Assembly (NCBI RefSeq): GCF_900112005.1
Contig: NZ_FOKK01000004.1
Span: 253,968 to 317,967, forward strand
DNA from: Algoriphagus aquimarinus
Lineage (GTDB): Bacteria; Bacteroidota; Bacteroidia; Cytophagales; Cyclobacteriaceae
DNA length: 64,000 nt
Direction of reading: 5' to 3'
The position numbers were made by a program, and so were the translations under genes. A model generated the notes under the pieces. That model was not told where the DNA came from and did no database searches. It saw only the letters and a list, made by a program, of their open reading frames with translations. Each line of letters starts with the position of its first letter. Within the stretch, counting starts at the first letter, position 1. Below, piece after piece: positions 15,743-25,387 of the stretch.

Positions 15743-18700
15743 ATGGAAATTACATTTACTAAAAAACATCTTTTACACCTTGGCAGAGCATGGCTCATGC
15801 TGATGATGCTGTTGCCCAATTGGGTACAGGCGGCTGAATTGGGCCAGGACAAGATCATTTTGATCTCAAGTAACAGCCTTCCTCTGAAGCAGTTTATCTC
15901 AGAAGTAGAGTCTCAAAGCGAGTACAAATTCATCTATGCAGATGGGATTCACGAGCAGCTTTCTCAGAAAATCACTGTAAGTACGAAAGCAACTATTCAG
16001 GATTTACTCAAAGAAGTTGCGGTCACCTCTCCTTTTGAGTTTAAAGTAATGGGCGAAAACATCCTCATCCGCAAACCGCAGACTGAGAAGTCTTTCCCGG
16101 TGACTGGAATAGTGTTGGATGAAACTGATTTGCCATTAGCCGGCGCGACCATTCTAGTGAAAGGCACTACAAATGGCGTAATTACTAATATCGATGGCAA
16201 GTTTTCTATTGAAGTTCCTACCAAAGAGTCCGTATTGATTTTCAGCTACGTAGGCTTCGAAACTCAGGAATTCGCTGTTCAAAATCAGACTTTTTTCTCC
16301 GTGAAGCTTCTTCCAACTTTTGCAGATATGGAAGGAGTAGTCGTGACTGCCTTGGGTATAGAAAGAGACGAGCGGTCGCTAGGATACTCAGTTGCGGAAC
16401 TTGATGGCAATGCATTCCAAAACGGTAGTCAGGACAATGCACTAAAATCTATCGCTGGGCGAGTACCTGGAGTAAGCGTGAGCTCTACAGGTGGTGCAGG
16501 CTCCTCAGTGAGTATGGTCATCCGAGGAATAAGCTCTTTAAGTGGAGATAATCAGCCTCTATTCGTAGTAGATGGGGTTCCTATCATCAACAGCCTGAAT
16601 AATATCTCCGAAATCGGAAGTGAAAACAAAGTGGATTATGGTAATGCAATTTCGGATTTGAACCCGGAAGACATAGAAAGTATGTCTATTCTGAAAGGTC
16701 CAAGTGCAGCTGCTCTATACGGCTCCAGAGCTGGAAACGGGGTGGTTTTGATCACAACCAAGTCAGGCAAAAAAGTCAATGACGTAACGGTGACAGTTTC
16801 TTCAAACACACTTTTGGAGATGCCATATAAGTACCTTCCTTTTCACAGCAAATTTGCCACGGGAGTAAGACCTTATACACCTGACAATAACCCCTATCCA
16901 GGAGGTCAACTAGTCATCGAAGAAGGTTCTTCTGCTGGTGCTGGCCCAGAATTAGACAAAGGTTATACTGCAATTCAATGGAATAGCCCGTTGGATGCTG
17001 ATGGTAATCGTATCCCAACACCTTTGGTATCACATCCAAACAATGTTTCTGACTTTGTTCGTACAGGCGTGACTACTACCAACGGAGTATCTGTGGCAAA
17101 CAACAATGAATTCATCAATTATAGAATCGGCTACACGAACCTGAGCAACTGGGGGATTATCCCAAATTCTGATTTTTCCAGAAACAACCTTTCGATCAAT
17201 ACCACGCTAAAGGTCAATCCTAAATTGACGTTGAGTTCCAGTTTGAATATCAACCAAACAGGTTCTGACAATAGACCAGCTGGTAATCGTGGCACGAATC
17301 CACTGGAAGCGGCTTACAAGGTTTCTCCCCACATAGATATCAATGAATTGAAATCCTACTGGGTACCAGGTCAAGAAGGAATTCAGCAGCGCTCACAGGC
17401 GATCGGAGATTACAACAATCCATATTTCTTGGCTTATGAAGTAAACAACAGCTTCACTAGAAACAGGGTCTTTGGAAACATCGCGTTGGATTACAAATTC
17501 TCAGATAATTTCAATGTGAAAACAAGCTACATGCTAGACATGTATTCTGAGAGAAGAGAGTCTAAGATTCCAATGAGCTATACAGGTGATCCAAATGGCG
17601 GATATGGCTTGGTCAATTTGGATAGAATGGAAAGAAACATTGACATCCTAGGCACTTACACTAAGGACTTCAATAATTTCCACATGACACTTTCAGGCGG
17701 TGGAAATCTGAGATTCAATGACAACAACTCCGTACAGAACTCTACCAAACCTGAAGGTTCCGGCTTGATCGTACCAGGTGTTTATACCTTGAGCAACACT
17801 TCTTCTGAAAACTTGATTTACACTTCCTCTACTTCGCAGAAGGCAGTGAGCAGTGTCTATGGACTTGCCAACTTTGGTTTCAAAGACCTGATTTACTTGG
17901 ATGTCACAGCTAGAAATGATTGGTCATCTACTTTGCCGGAGGCTAATAGATCTTACTTCTATCCTTCCTCTTCTTTGAGTTTGATCCTGAATGAAATGAT
18001 CGATATGGGCAATTCTATCGATCTCCTGAAACTAAGAGCTGGCTGGGCACAGGTAGGTAATGACACCGATCCTTACAATCTATACCAGGTATTAAGCAAT
18101 AACGGAGAATGGGATGGACAGACACGATTGACTGTGCCAGACAATTTGAAAACTCCAGATCTGAAGCCTGAAATTGCTACCTCTTATGAATTCGGTCTTG
18201 AGTTGATTGCACTTCAAAATCGTCTGAAATTCGACGTCACTTATTTCAATACTGACAACAAAAACCAAATCCTTCCTGTGACACTCCCTTCTTCCTCGGG
18301 CTTTACCTCCAAGTATGTGAATGCGGGTTTGGTAAATAGCAAAGGCTGGGAAGTAATGCTTGGCGTGACTCCTATCAGAACAGATGATCTAACGCTGGAC
18401 CTGAGTTTCAACTACTCTAAGTATAGAAGTACAATCGTAGAATTGACTGACGAAGTGGATGTATTCTACCTGTGGTCTGATTCCCGAGGTGGTGCCTGGA
18501 CATATGTGGGCGATGAGATCGGAGATATTTATGACAGAGGTTTGGTAACTGTAGAGGACAAAGAATCTCCTTATTACGGATATCCAATCTTGGATGAAGA
18601 TGGAAGTTGGAATGCCGTAAACCAGGCCACCGCGAAGAACAAAATCGGGAATTTCAATCCTGATTTCCTTGCAGGAATGCAGGTAAACTTGAGATACAAG

Positions 18701-19366
18701 AGATTGAGCTTGAGCTTAAACTTTGACTGGAGACAGGGCGGTGATTTCGTGTCTCAGACTTACAGATACTCCGAATCAGATCTGAAAACGCAGCGTTGGC
18801 TGGATCAGATGATCGATCCAAGTGGAATGCAAGGAAAAGAATTGAGAGATTACCTAGTAGCTAATCAAGGTCAATTCATCACAGACGGAATCAATGTAGT
18901 CGGTGGACCAACTGCTGAAAGTGGAGGATACCCAATCGAATACAATGTAACTGTGAATGACGGGGTATTCAATCCTGGCGTAATCGCGCAATACGATGAC
19001 CAAGGAAATGTAACAGGCTATATCGAAAACCTAGGTGAAGAGGCAACCAAGTTCATCCCTTACGCTGACAACTATCCATGGAGCTTCTTCGCGCCAGCTA
19101 CATTTGACGCCTCTTATTTGAAACTGAGAGAAGCTGCAATCAACTACCAGCTTCCAACTGAGTTTGTCCACAAGCTAAAAATGAAGTCTATCAACGTAGG
19201 TGTCTATACTAGCAATCTGATCCTTTGGACTAAAGCCAAGGTGGGAATCGATCCAGAAAATGCATTCCAACCAGAAGCTAATGGCACTTTCAAACAAGGG
19301 ATAGAGCGATACAATGTCAATCCTTGGGTCATCCCAGTAGGATTCAAAATCAACGCCTCATTCTAA
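15743..19366 (+). CDS. SusC/RagA TonB-linked outer-membrane transporter with STN domain
   Basis: A large TonB-dependent porin that imports a polymer or complex ligand with its SusD lid. After a signal peptide (LMLMMLLPNWVQA) comes an STN signalling domain (about 38-108: LPLKQFISEVESQSEYKFIY), then a carboxypeptidase-like beta domain (PVTGIVLDETDLPLAGATIL). The plug domain follows (SIAGRVPGVSVSSTGG, VIRGISSLSGDNQPLFVVDG) and then the barrel, ending in a terminal Phe. The STN domain is the signalling part that talks to FecR, which agrees with the fecR gene just upstream. At 1207 residues it is at the long end of the normal range. SusD starts 41 bases later. Confidence 0.96.
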   Translation: MEITFTKKHLLHLGRAWLMLMMLLPNWVQAAELGQDKIILISSNSLPLKQFISEVESQSEYKFIYADGIHEQLSQKITVSTKATIQDLLKEVAVTSPFEFKVMGENILIRKPQTEKSFPVTGIVLDETDLPLAGATILVKGTTNGVITNIDGKFSIEVPTKESVLIFSYVGFETQEFAVQNQTFFSVKLLPTFADMEGVVVTALGIERDERSLGYSVAELDGNAFQNGSQDNALKSIAGRVPGVSVSSTGGAGSSVSMVIRGISSLSGDNQPLFVVDGVPIINSLNNISEIGSENKVDYGNAISDLNPEDIESMSILKGPSAAALYGSRAGNGVVLITTKSGKKVNDVTVTVSSNTLLEMPYKYLPFHSKFATGVRPYTPDNNPYPGGQLVIEEGSSAGAGPELDKGYTAIQWNSPLDADGNRIPTPLVSHPNNVSDFVRTGVTTTNGVSVANNNEFINYRIGYTNLSNWGIIPNSDFSRNNLSINTTLKVNPKLTLSSSLNINQTGSDNRPAGNRGTNPLEAAYKVSPHIDINELKSYWVPGQEGIQQRSQAIGDYNNPYFLAYEVNNSFTRNRVFGNIALDYKFSDNFNVKTSYMLDMYSERRESKIPMSYTGDPNGGYGLVNLDRMERNIDILGTYTKDFNNFHMTLSGGGNLRFNDNNSVQNSTKPEGSGLIVPGVYTLSNTSSENLIYTSSTSQKAVSSVYGLANFGFKDLIYLDVTARNDWSSTLPEANRSYFYPSSSLSLILNEMIDMGNSIDLLKLRAGWAQVGNDTDPYNLYQVLSNNGEWDGQTRLTVPDNLKTPDLKPEIATSYEFGLELIALQNRLKFDVTYFNTDNKNQILPVTLPSSSGFTSKYVNAGLVNSKGWEVMLGVTPIRTDDLTLDLSFNYSKYRSTIVELTDEVDVFYLWSDSRGGAWTYVGDEIGDIYDRGLVTVEDKESPYYGYPILDEDGSWNAVNQATAKNKIGNFNPDFLAGMQVNLRYKRLSLSLNFDWRQGGDFVSQTYRYSESDLKTQRWLDQMIDPSGMQGKELRDYLVANQGQFITDGINVVGGPTAESGGYPIEYNVTVNDGVFNPGVIAQYDDQGNVTGYIENLGEEATKFIPYADNYPWSFFAPATFDASYLKLREAAINYQLPTEFVHKLKMKSINVGVYTSNLILWTKAKVGIDPENAFQPEANGTFKQGIERYNVNPWVIPVGFKINASF

Positions 19367-19407
19367 TCTGTAATCACTTTTTGACATCAGAAAATAAAGA
19401 TTCAATT

Positions 19408-21048
19408 ATGAAAAAATATATCAATTACCTCAGCGCATTGGCCACAGGCTGCATCCTTTTGGGAGCCGTGACTTCCTGCAAAGACCTCACTGAGACCAAT
19501 ATCAATCCAAATGGAGTGGAATCAAGCTCCGTTCACCCAAACCTTATCCTAACTACGGTGCTTTCCAATACCGCTACGATGGATGTAAGTCTAGGTTTTG
19601 GCGATATGGCAGGAGTCATGCAGCACACCCAACTCGACGCTTGGTTCAGCGGACATAACAATTACGACTGGTCAAACCAGAGTTGGACGGGAAATTACAG
19701 TGTTTTGGAGGACATCAAACTGATGGAGCAACGAGCTGAAGCGCTAGAACTTCCATTCTATCTGGGCCTTGCCAAGGTGATGAATGCCTATCACTTTGCC
19801 CGTATCGCTGATCTCTGGGGAGATGCGCCCTACCTGGATGCCGTAAGCGGTGACAAGGGTGGAGAGCAATACCTTCTTCCTGCATTCGATTCTCAGCAGG
19901 TAATCTACGAAGGTGCAATCAATGACTTGAAGGAAGCCAATGATATTCTTGCAGCAGTGGGTACGTATGAAACTACGCCTCAGGACATTCTTTTTGAGGG
20001 AAATGTGATGAAATGGAGAAAGTTTGCCAACTCCTTACAACTGAGAATCTATTTGAGAGTTTCTGAGAAAATGCCAGAATTCGCCAGCTCAGGAATACAG
20101 CAAATCCTAAGTGATCCCACCAATTTTCCTATCATCACCAATGTAATTGATGACGCTGCGATTTCTTTCCCAGGCGCATCTTCCAACACCTCTTGGCCAT
20201 CCAACACGGAATTTGATGGATCGAATGGTAGCAATTACCGAAGAATCAAAATGTGCTCTACGCTAGTGGATGTTCTTCAGAGTTTGAACGATAGCAGAAT
20301 TTCAGTTTGGGCGGAGAAAATCCAAGTACCTATTGTCATCGATGATACGCTGCCTGCAGACACAGACGAGATCAAAGACGGCGTGAGATACATCTCCTCA
20401 GATGTCGCGGAAGGCAGACAAGTGGATACCGATCCTGACTATGTGGGAATTCCTCCGGCGGTTTCCAACCTTCCAAGTGAGTACAACCTAAACCCTACAC
20501 CAGGTCAGCAGTCGTATAATCCTCATGTTTCTTTTGTGAGTGAAATGTATCAAGATCCATCTGGTCCTTTGCTGAAAGCTAGATTGATGAGTGCTGCGGA
20601 AGTACAGTTTATCTTGGCTGAATCAGCACTAACTGGCCTTGGTGCAAGTGGATCTCCTCAGATGTATTACGAAGCTGGCGTGAGAGCTTCCTTCGAAGCT
20701 TGGGGTCTATCGGGAGATTATACAGATTACATTTCTGGAAAAGCTGCTTTTGACAATACCCTGGAACAGATCATCACCCAGAAATGGATTGCAAGCTGGT
20801 CGGCAAGTACAGAAGCTTGGTTTGACTATAGGAGAACAGGTTTCCCAGCTTTGACAGCAGGTCCAGCGGCTGTGAGAAGTGCTCTTCCCCTACGCTTCTA
20901 CTACATGCAGGATGAGTTGACGATAAATGAGGACAACGCCACTCAGGCTGTGAGCCGATTGGAAGTAACTCAATTTTCTCAGTCTGACGAAAACAACAGT
21001 GCATGGTCAAAATTCTGGTTGCTTCAGGGCACCGGAAAACCATGGTAA
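19408..21048 (+). CDS. SusD/RagB nutrient-binding outer-membrane lipoprotein
   Basis: The surface lid and ligand-binding partner of SusC. A signal peptide ends in the lipobox LGAVTSC. The mature start KDLTETNINPNGVESS and the segments NVMKWRKFANSLQLRIYLR and MSAAEVQFILAESAL place it in the SusD-like_2 branch rather than the classical starch SusD. The motif EQIITQKWIASW is also typical. The ATG at 19408 was chosen because it begins the signal peptide (MKKYINYL); the longer frame overlaps the susC end. It closes the fecR-susC-susD set and is followed by a weak hairpin terminator. Confidence 0.95.
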   Translation: MKKYINYLSALATGCILLGAVTSCKDLTETNINPNGVESSSVHPNLILTTVLSNTATMDVSLGFGDMAGVMQHTQLDAWFSGHNNYDWSNQSWTGNYSVLEDIKLMEQRAEALELPFYLGLAKVMNAYHFARIADLWGDAPYLDAVSGDKGGEQYLLPAFDSQQVIYEGAINDLKEANDILAAVGTYETTPQDILFEGNVMKWRKFANSLQLRIYLRVSEKMPEFASSGIQQILSDPTNFPIITNVIDDAAISFPGASSNTSWPSNTEFDGSNGSNYRRIKMCSTLVDVLQSLNDSRISVWAEKIQVPIVIDDTLPADTDEIKDGVRYISSDVAEGRQVDTDPDYVGIPPAVSNLPSEYNLNPTPGQQSYNPHVSFVSEMYQDPSGPLLKARLMSAAEVQFILAESALTGLGASGSPQMYYEAGVRASFEAWGLSGDYTDYISGKAAFDNTLEQIITQKWIASWSASTEAWFDYRRTGFPALTAGPAAVRSALPLRFYYMQDELTINEDNATQAVSRLEVTQFSQSDENNSAWSKFWLLQGTGKPW

Positions 21049-21104
21049 AGACATTGCCCAGATTTATGGTTTCTGGGTGATAATCGAGTCTTTTTGACAA
21101 AGAG

Positions 21105-21146
21105 CAGGCTGCCTCATTCAATTGGGTGCAGCCTGTTTGGTTTTTG
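21105..21146 (+). terminator. Probable terminator after susD
   Basis: CAGGCTGC (21105-21112) pairs with GCAGCCTG (21128-21135) and is followed by TTTGGTTTTT. The loop is 15 bases and the T-tract is interrupted, so it is a moderate candidate. Confidence 0.6.
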
Positions 21147-21255
21147 GGGGGATGAAGAGAAGAGAATATTTTGAGCTGTGTGGACAATGAGTATATAACT
21201 CATTCTTTACCATAGTTTTGAAACTTTAATTCTGTAAATTTTGCAAATTCGAATT

Positions 21256-21510
21256 ATGGAAAAAATCTTAATTGAACCAGAAGATAAATTCAAACTTGAT
21301 CTTGTGAAGTCAATGCTTGATGCTATGCGCATTGGATTTAAGGTTGTTGTGGCAGAAAATGAGAATCCATCACCCAGTAGAGACCCATATTTCGACAACC
21401 CAAAGAACGTAAAAGAAATACTTCGAAGAAAAAAGGAAATGGAAACGGGATCCGTTGAACCAGAAACTTTAACCGAAGATGCTTTGAACGAACTTTTGAA
21501 CAATGCATGA
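21256..21510 (+). CDS. Small antitoxin-like protein (DUF2683-like)
   Basis: An 84-residue soluble protein starting MEKILIEPEDKFKLDLVKSM. It has an N-terminal strand and helix, a central VVVAE strand, and a charged C-terminus (NVKEILRRKKEMETGSVEPE) as in small RelB-like or DUF2683 antitoxins of Bacteroidota. The TTG at 21241 adds five unlikely residues, so I chose the ATG at 21256. A toxin gene would be expected to overlap the 3' end. An ATG does overlap there (ATGCATGAGC), but that frame stops after two codons. It is therefore an orphan antitoxin candidate or an unrelated small protein. Confidence 0.6.
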   Translation: MEKILIEPEDKFKLDLVKSMLDAMRIGFKVVVAENENPSPSRDPYFDNPKNVKEILRRKKEMETGSVEPETLTEDALNELLNNA

Positions 21511-21573
21511 GCTAAAAAGTTGTTGACCCCCAGAGAAGATTATCAACCTATGACATCTGAGGTTATTATAATA

Positions 21574-21605
21574 AAAAATGGCCTGTGCAGACACAGGCCA
21601 TTTTT
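21574..21605. terminator. Strong bidirectional terminator
   Basis: A 14-bp stem (AAAAATGGCCTGTG / CACAGGCCATTTTT) with a four-base loop. The A and T flanks serve both the plus-strand small gene and the minus-strand hydrolase gene. Confidence 0.92.
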
Positions 21606-21632
21606 ATGCTACAAACCAAACTTCCAACTCTC

Positions 21633-22982
21633 CTATTTCACCAATCCATTCGAATCAGCTCTGTACATCCTACTCGTCACATAGAATTCCTTGCCAGTTG
21701 GGGATTTGAAATAATAGGCAATGTAGAATGCTTTTTGACCTTCTTTAGGCAAGGAAACCACATTTGATGCTCCCGATTTAAGCTTCTTAGACGTCCATTT
21801 CTCATCTCGGAAATCTTTGTCTTCTACCGACTCCGCCTCCCATAGTTCAATTTTCATAGGATCCTGACCTGTAGCTTTTAGCTCAAGATTCAGCTTATCT
21901 ATTGCTCCATTTGAAACTGTCGTGAAAACCTCTGGGAGTGATTTACCAGCATTTTGATAAGCAACAAAAGCACTAACCGTCTCAAAAGCTATTTTCCCAT
22001 CTCCTAAATCGTGACCGACGTTGGGAATGTAGATCAGATTATTCTGTCCAGGAATGCTGTCAATGTAGTTCTTCACCGCATCCACTGGCCAGTAAGGATC
22101 ATTTGTCCCAATGAAAATCAACTTCGGCATGGTCAACTTAGCTCTGTAAGCATATGGATCCACCAAATCCATCGTCGCTAATCCTAGCTCAGAACTTGCC
22201 TGCTGCGGAATACCAAGCGCTACGTAATCCTGTATCTCTATACTGTAGTCCGCCCAAGTCTCAATTTGATACTGAAGACTCGTCGGCATATTCAGCACAT
22301 CGATCACCATAGGCGCGATTCCCGTCACACGTGCATCCTGCGAACCTGTCAACCACGTGGTCCAGCCTCTCTTGGAAAGACCTGTAAGCATAAAACTTGT
22401 TATCGGAGCAGATAAGTTTGATTGGCTAAACTCCACCACTGCATCCATGGCAGTAGAAGCAGATTTGACCATTGGAAACAAAGCTGGCCACTCCAGATCG
22501 CCAGTTTCTTGAAACTGATGCAGTGTGTAAGAAATGATTTCATCTTCCGACTTCCCATCGAAAATCGGCTGATTCGGCACTTGAAATACTAAAGCAACCA
22601 TGCTTTGATTCTGCAGAGCGAGCTTTCCCATGTTCTTTACTATTTCGTCATCCCGATCTCTATAAACCGGAATCCCTTCTTCGATTTTGCCGCCGCCTAT
22701 ATACAGGAGTGCTTTATCGGAATTGATTTTCGCTGGTTTCAAAATCACCAGGCGATGCTTCCAAATCAAGCCCTTCCATTCTTGGGAAGTGAGTTCCAAT
22801 TCATATTGGGTCAGACCAGCATGGTTTACTGAGTCTTTCAGGGTAAATTGGAAATCAGGATTTGGCTTTGCCAAATAATCTGCCAAAGCAGTTTTGGTCG
22901 TTTGGGCAGAAAGCTGATAGTTAATCAGGAAGCTTAGCGCTAGGAGCGCAAGTGCATTAAGAAAGGTTCTTTTCATCTTCAT
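21633..22982 (-). CDS. PhoPQ-activated pathogenicity-related hydrolase
   Basis: An exported alpha/beta-hydrolase-like protein of the PhoPQ_related (PqaA-type) family; the biological substrate is unknown. It has an N-terminal signal peptide (FLINYQLSAQ) and the conserved segment WPALFPMVKSASTAMDAV. The nucleophile elbow GLSKRG holds Ser203, followed by WTTWLTGSQDARVTGIAPMV. The C-terminal part has LIFIGTNDPYWPVDA (candidate catalytic Asp) and NVGHDLGDG (candidate His). Full length at 449 residues. It is divergent from the purple acid phosphatase gene with a shared upstream gap of about 120 bases, which suggests joint control. Confidence 0.9.
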   Translation of the reverse strand: MKMKRTFLNALALLALSFLINYQLSAQTTKTALADYLAKPNPDFQFTLKDSVNHAGLTQYELELTSQEWKGLIWKHRLVILKPAKINSDKALLYIGGGKIEEGIPVYRDRDDEIVKNMGKLALQNQSMVALVFQVPNQPIFDGKSEDEIISYTLHQFQETGDLEWPALFPMVKSASTAMDAVVEFSQSNLSAPITSFMLTGLSKRGWTTWLTGSQDARVTGIAPMVIDVLNMPTSLQYQIETWADYSIEIQDYVALGIPQQASSELGLATMDLVDPYAYRAKLTMPKLIFIGTNDPYWPVDAVKNYIDSIPGQNNLIYIPNVGHDLGDGKIAFETVSAFVAYQNAGKSLPEVFTTVSNGAIDKLNLELKATGQDPMKIELWEAESVEDKDFRDEKWTSKKLKSGASNVVSLPKEGQKAFYIAYYFKSPTGKEFYVTSRMYRADSNGLVK

Positions 22983-23034
22983 ATAAAGTTAATATTAAAC
23001 AATAGCCTGAAAGTTGACTATCGAAGTCTATACT

Positions 23035-23106
23035 ATGAAAAAGGCTATTAAAAAATCCACACTCAAAGCTAAGCAAAACTTAGAAGATAGCCATTTAAAA
23101 TTATGA
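23035..23106 (+). CDS. Possible 23-residue leader peptide
   Basis: A short open frame, MKKAIKKSTLKAKQNLEDSH plus three residues, with seven lysines. Its TGA overlaps the ATG of the phosphatase gene in the sequence ATGA at 23103-23106, so ribosomes finishing it would be placed on the phosphatase start. That overlap is the only evidence that it is used. It could also be chance, since lysine-rich short frames are easy to find in AT-rich DNA. Confidence 0.3.
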   Translation: MKKAIKKSTLKAKQNLEDSHLKL

Positions 23107-24431
23107 TAATGAGTAAATTAAGTATGCTAAAACGACTGTTTTTAGCGGTTGTTTTTGCATTTCCAATAGGTGCCTATTCCCAGAGTTCAGACACAAATCA
23201 ATCAAATGCACATTTCCTTCCCAGCTCAAAACCTGATCGAATTATACTCAATCTTTCAGAGAATCCATTGGAAGCGGTCGGAGTAAACTGGAGAACGGAT
23301 ACTTCTCAGCATACTTCCAAACTAGAATTTGCAATCGCTACAGCAGGACCAGAATACAGAGAATACACACAACTTTTACAAGCAAAAACTGAAATGCTCG
23401 TATCTCAGCAGGATGATGAGCCGACAATTCATGCGAATTACCATCAGGTGAAACTATCTGGATTGAAGCCCGGAGGACAATATGTCTATCGAGTGGGCGA
23501 AGGAGAAAACTGGAGTGAATGGTTTCAGTTTGCCATTCCTGAAGATGATAAGGAAGTGAACTTCTTGTATTTCGGAGATGCTCAAAACGAGGTAGTAGCT
23601 ATGTTTAGCAGAGTTTTTCGCGAAGCGATAATCAACCTACCCAAGATGGATTTCACGGTTTATGCTGGAGATCTGATTAATCATGAAAGTGCTGACTTCG
23701 AATGGGGTGGCTGGTTTGATGCTGGACAATGGATTCACGCGACCATTCCTTCCATGATGACACCAGGGAATCATGAGTTCTCTAAAAATCCTCCAACTCT
23801 TACACCACATTGGAACGCGCAGTTCAATCTCCCAACAAATGGCCCAAGCGGATTGGAGGAGACTACCTATGAAGTCAATTACCCAGAATTGAAGATCATA
23901 TCCTTGGATGGTGAGCAGATTGATGAGTCCCCTATTTACAGAAAAGCGCAGAGGGATTGGCTGAGAGATATTTTAACAACAAATCCTAGAAAATGGACCG
24001 TAGTGACCTTCCACTATCCTGTTTACGCAACTGCTCCAGATCGATATCATGACAAAATGATAGATTATATCCGGCCGATTTTGCAGGAATTCAAGGTTGA
24101 TCTTGCGATACAAGGACACGATCATGCCTATGCTCGCGGGAGAGGATTTGAGGAAAATGGTCAGATGGATTATGAAAAAGGAACTGTCTACGTGGTCTCT
24201 ATCGCTGGCCCAAAAATGTACGATGTAAAACCCGATAAATGGATGGATCGCAAAGCTTACGGCACGCAGACTTATCAGTGGATCAAGGTCAAAGAAAATG
24301 TGCTAAGCTTCAAAACTTACACCGCCCTTGGAGAACTCTACGATTCTTTTGAGATTCACAAAGACTCCAAAGGCGAAAACAAATTGATTAATCAAATTCC
24401 TAACACCCCAGAAAGACTTCAAGACAAATGA
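23103..24431 (+). CDS. Purple-acid-phosphatase-like metallophosphoesterase
   Basis: A secreted phosphatase that hydrolyses phosphomonoesters. After the signal peptide (VVFAFPIGAYS) an N-terminal Fn3-like purple-acid-phosphatase domain runs to about residue 145 (LSGLKPGGQYVYRVGEG). The catalytic domain has the five metal motifs in order: FGDAQNE (158-160), AGDLINHE (189-190), PGNHEF (222-226), TFHYPVYAT and QGHDHAYARG. Full length at 442 residues. It overlaps the following GDPD gene by an ATGA, so the two are translationally coupled. The start ATGATAATG offers two Met codons. Confidence 0.92.
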   Translation: MIMSKLSMLKRLFLAVVFAFPIGAYSQSSDTNQSNAHFLPSSKPDRIILNLSENPLEAVGVNWRTDTSQHTSKLEFAIATAGPEYREYTQLLQAKTEMLVSQQDDEPTIHANYHQVKLSGLKPGGQYVYRVGEGENWSEWFQFAIPEDDKEVNFLYFGDAQNEVVAMFSRVFREAIINLPKMDFTVYAGDLINHESADFEWGGWFDAGQWIHATIPSMMTPGNHEFSKNPPTLTPHWNAQFNLPTNGPSGLEETTYEVNYPELKIISLDGEQIDESPIYRKAQRDWLRDILTTNPRKWTVVTFHYPVYATAPDRYHDKMIDYIRPILQEFKVDLAIQGHDHAYARGRGFEENGQMDYEKGTVYVVSIAGPKMYDVKPDKWMDRKAYGTQTYQWIKVKENVLSFKTYTALGELYDSFEIHKDSKGENKLINQIPNTPERLQDK

Positions 24432-25294
24432 AAATTCAACACCTCTCTCTTAGCCCCATTTTAAAAAGTGCACTAGTATTTGCACTCGCATTTTTCCTAC
24501 ATCTTTCGTCTTTTGCCCAAGTCGATCAAATCAGAGAAAAGCTACTCAATACCAATGAGCTTCTCGTCGCCGCACATAGAGCTGCTCACCAAAAGCACCC
24601 AGAAAACAGTCTTCAAGCTATTCAAGAGGCGATTGACCTAGGTGTTGACATTATAGAAATCGATGCGCGCGTGACCACAGATGGAATCGTTTACCTGATG
24701 CATGATCAGACGATAAACCGGACCACTACTGGTACTGGTGATCTAGAGAAAATGAGCAGTGCTGAACTTAAGGAGTTCACGCTATTATTTGATGGCAAGG
24801 ATTCTGGCATCGCTATTCCAACTTTGAAGGAAGCCTTGGCACTTTCAAAAGGAAAAATTATGGTTGACCTGGATTTAAAAACCGACAAAATCGAAGAAGT
24901 GATGGCTGTTGTCAGAGAGCTGGATGTATTGGATGAGGTGATCTTTTTCGACTCCGACTGGAAAATCCTAGCTGAAATCAAGTCTAAAATGCCCACAGCT
25001 TATCTGATGCCGAGAACTTATAAAGCCAACCAAATTAAAAAAGCCTACAAAAAGCTTGACCCTGTAATAGTACATATAGACCCGAGTTTCAACACGGAGA
25101 AAACCATTAAAATTGCTCAAAAATATGGTTTAAGAACTTGGATCAATTCACTCGGTGATCTTGACAAGGAACTCACCACAAATCCAAAACCTGAGCTTGC
25201 TTTTGACTTAGTGGAGCATGGTGCTAATATCGTTCAAACAGATCTGCCAGCTTTCTGGATTGGTATTAAATCACGAGTCAACCAGATCGATTGA
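24428..25294 (+). CDS. Glycerophosphodiester phosphodiesterase
   Basis: An exported GDPD-family enzyme that splits glycerophosphodiesters into glycerol-3-phosphate and the headgroup alcohol. A signal peptide (LVFALAFFLHLSSFAQ) precedes the catalytic motifs: AAHR (His50, Arg51), PENS (Glu59, Asn60), DIIEIDARVTTDG (Glu77 and Asp79) and MHDQTINRTTTG (His92). The C-terminal motifs IVQTDLPAFW and VMVDLDLKT fit the TIM-barrel family. Its ATG overlaps the phosphatase stop, so diester cleavage and monoester removal are coupled in expression. Confidence 0.95.
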   Translation: MKIQHLSLSPILKSALVFALAFFLHLSSFAQVDQIREKLLNTNELLVAAHRAAHQKHPENSLQAIQEAIDLGVDIIEIDARVTTDGIVYLMHDQTINRTTTGTGDLEKMSSAELKEFTLLFDGKDSGIAIPTLKEALALSKGKIMVDLDLKTDKIEEVMAVVRELDVLDEVIFFDSDWKILAEIKSKMPTAYLMPRTYKANQIKKAYKKLDPVIVHIDPSFNTEKTIKIAQKYGLRTWINSLGDLDKELTTNPKPELAFDLVEHGANIVQTDLPAFWIGIKSRVNQID

Positions 25295-25387
25295 GACAGC
25301 TCATTAGTGTTTTACTTCACCAAATGTTAATACAGGCGTAAATACTTTGGCTTATGAAATTTATAATTTCAAGCTTAACCCAAAGCC

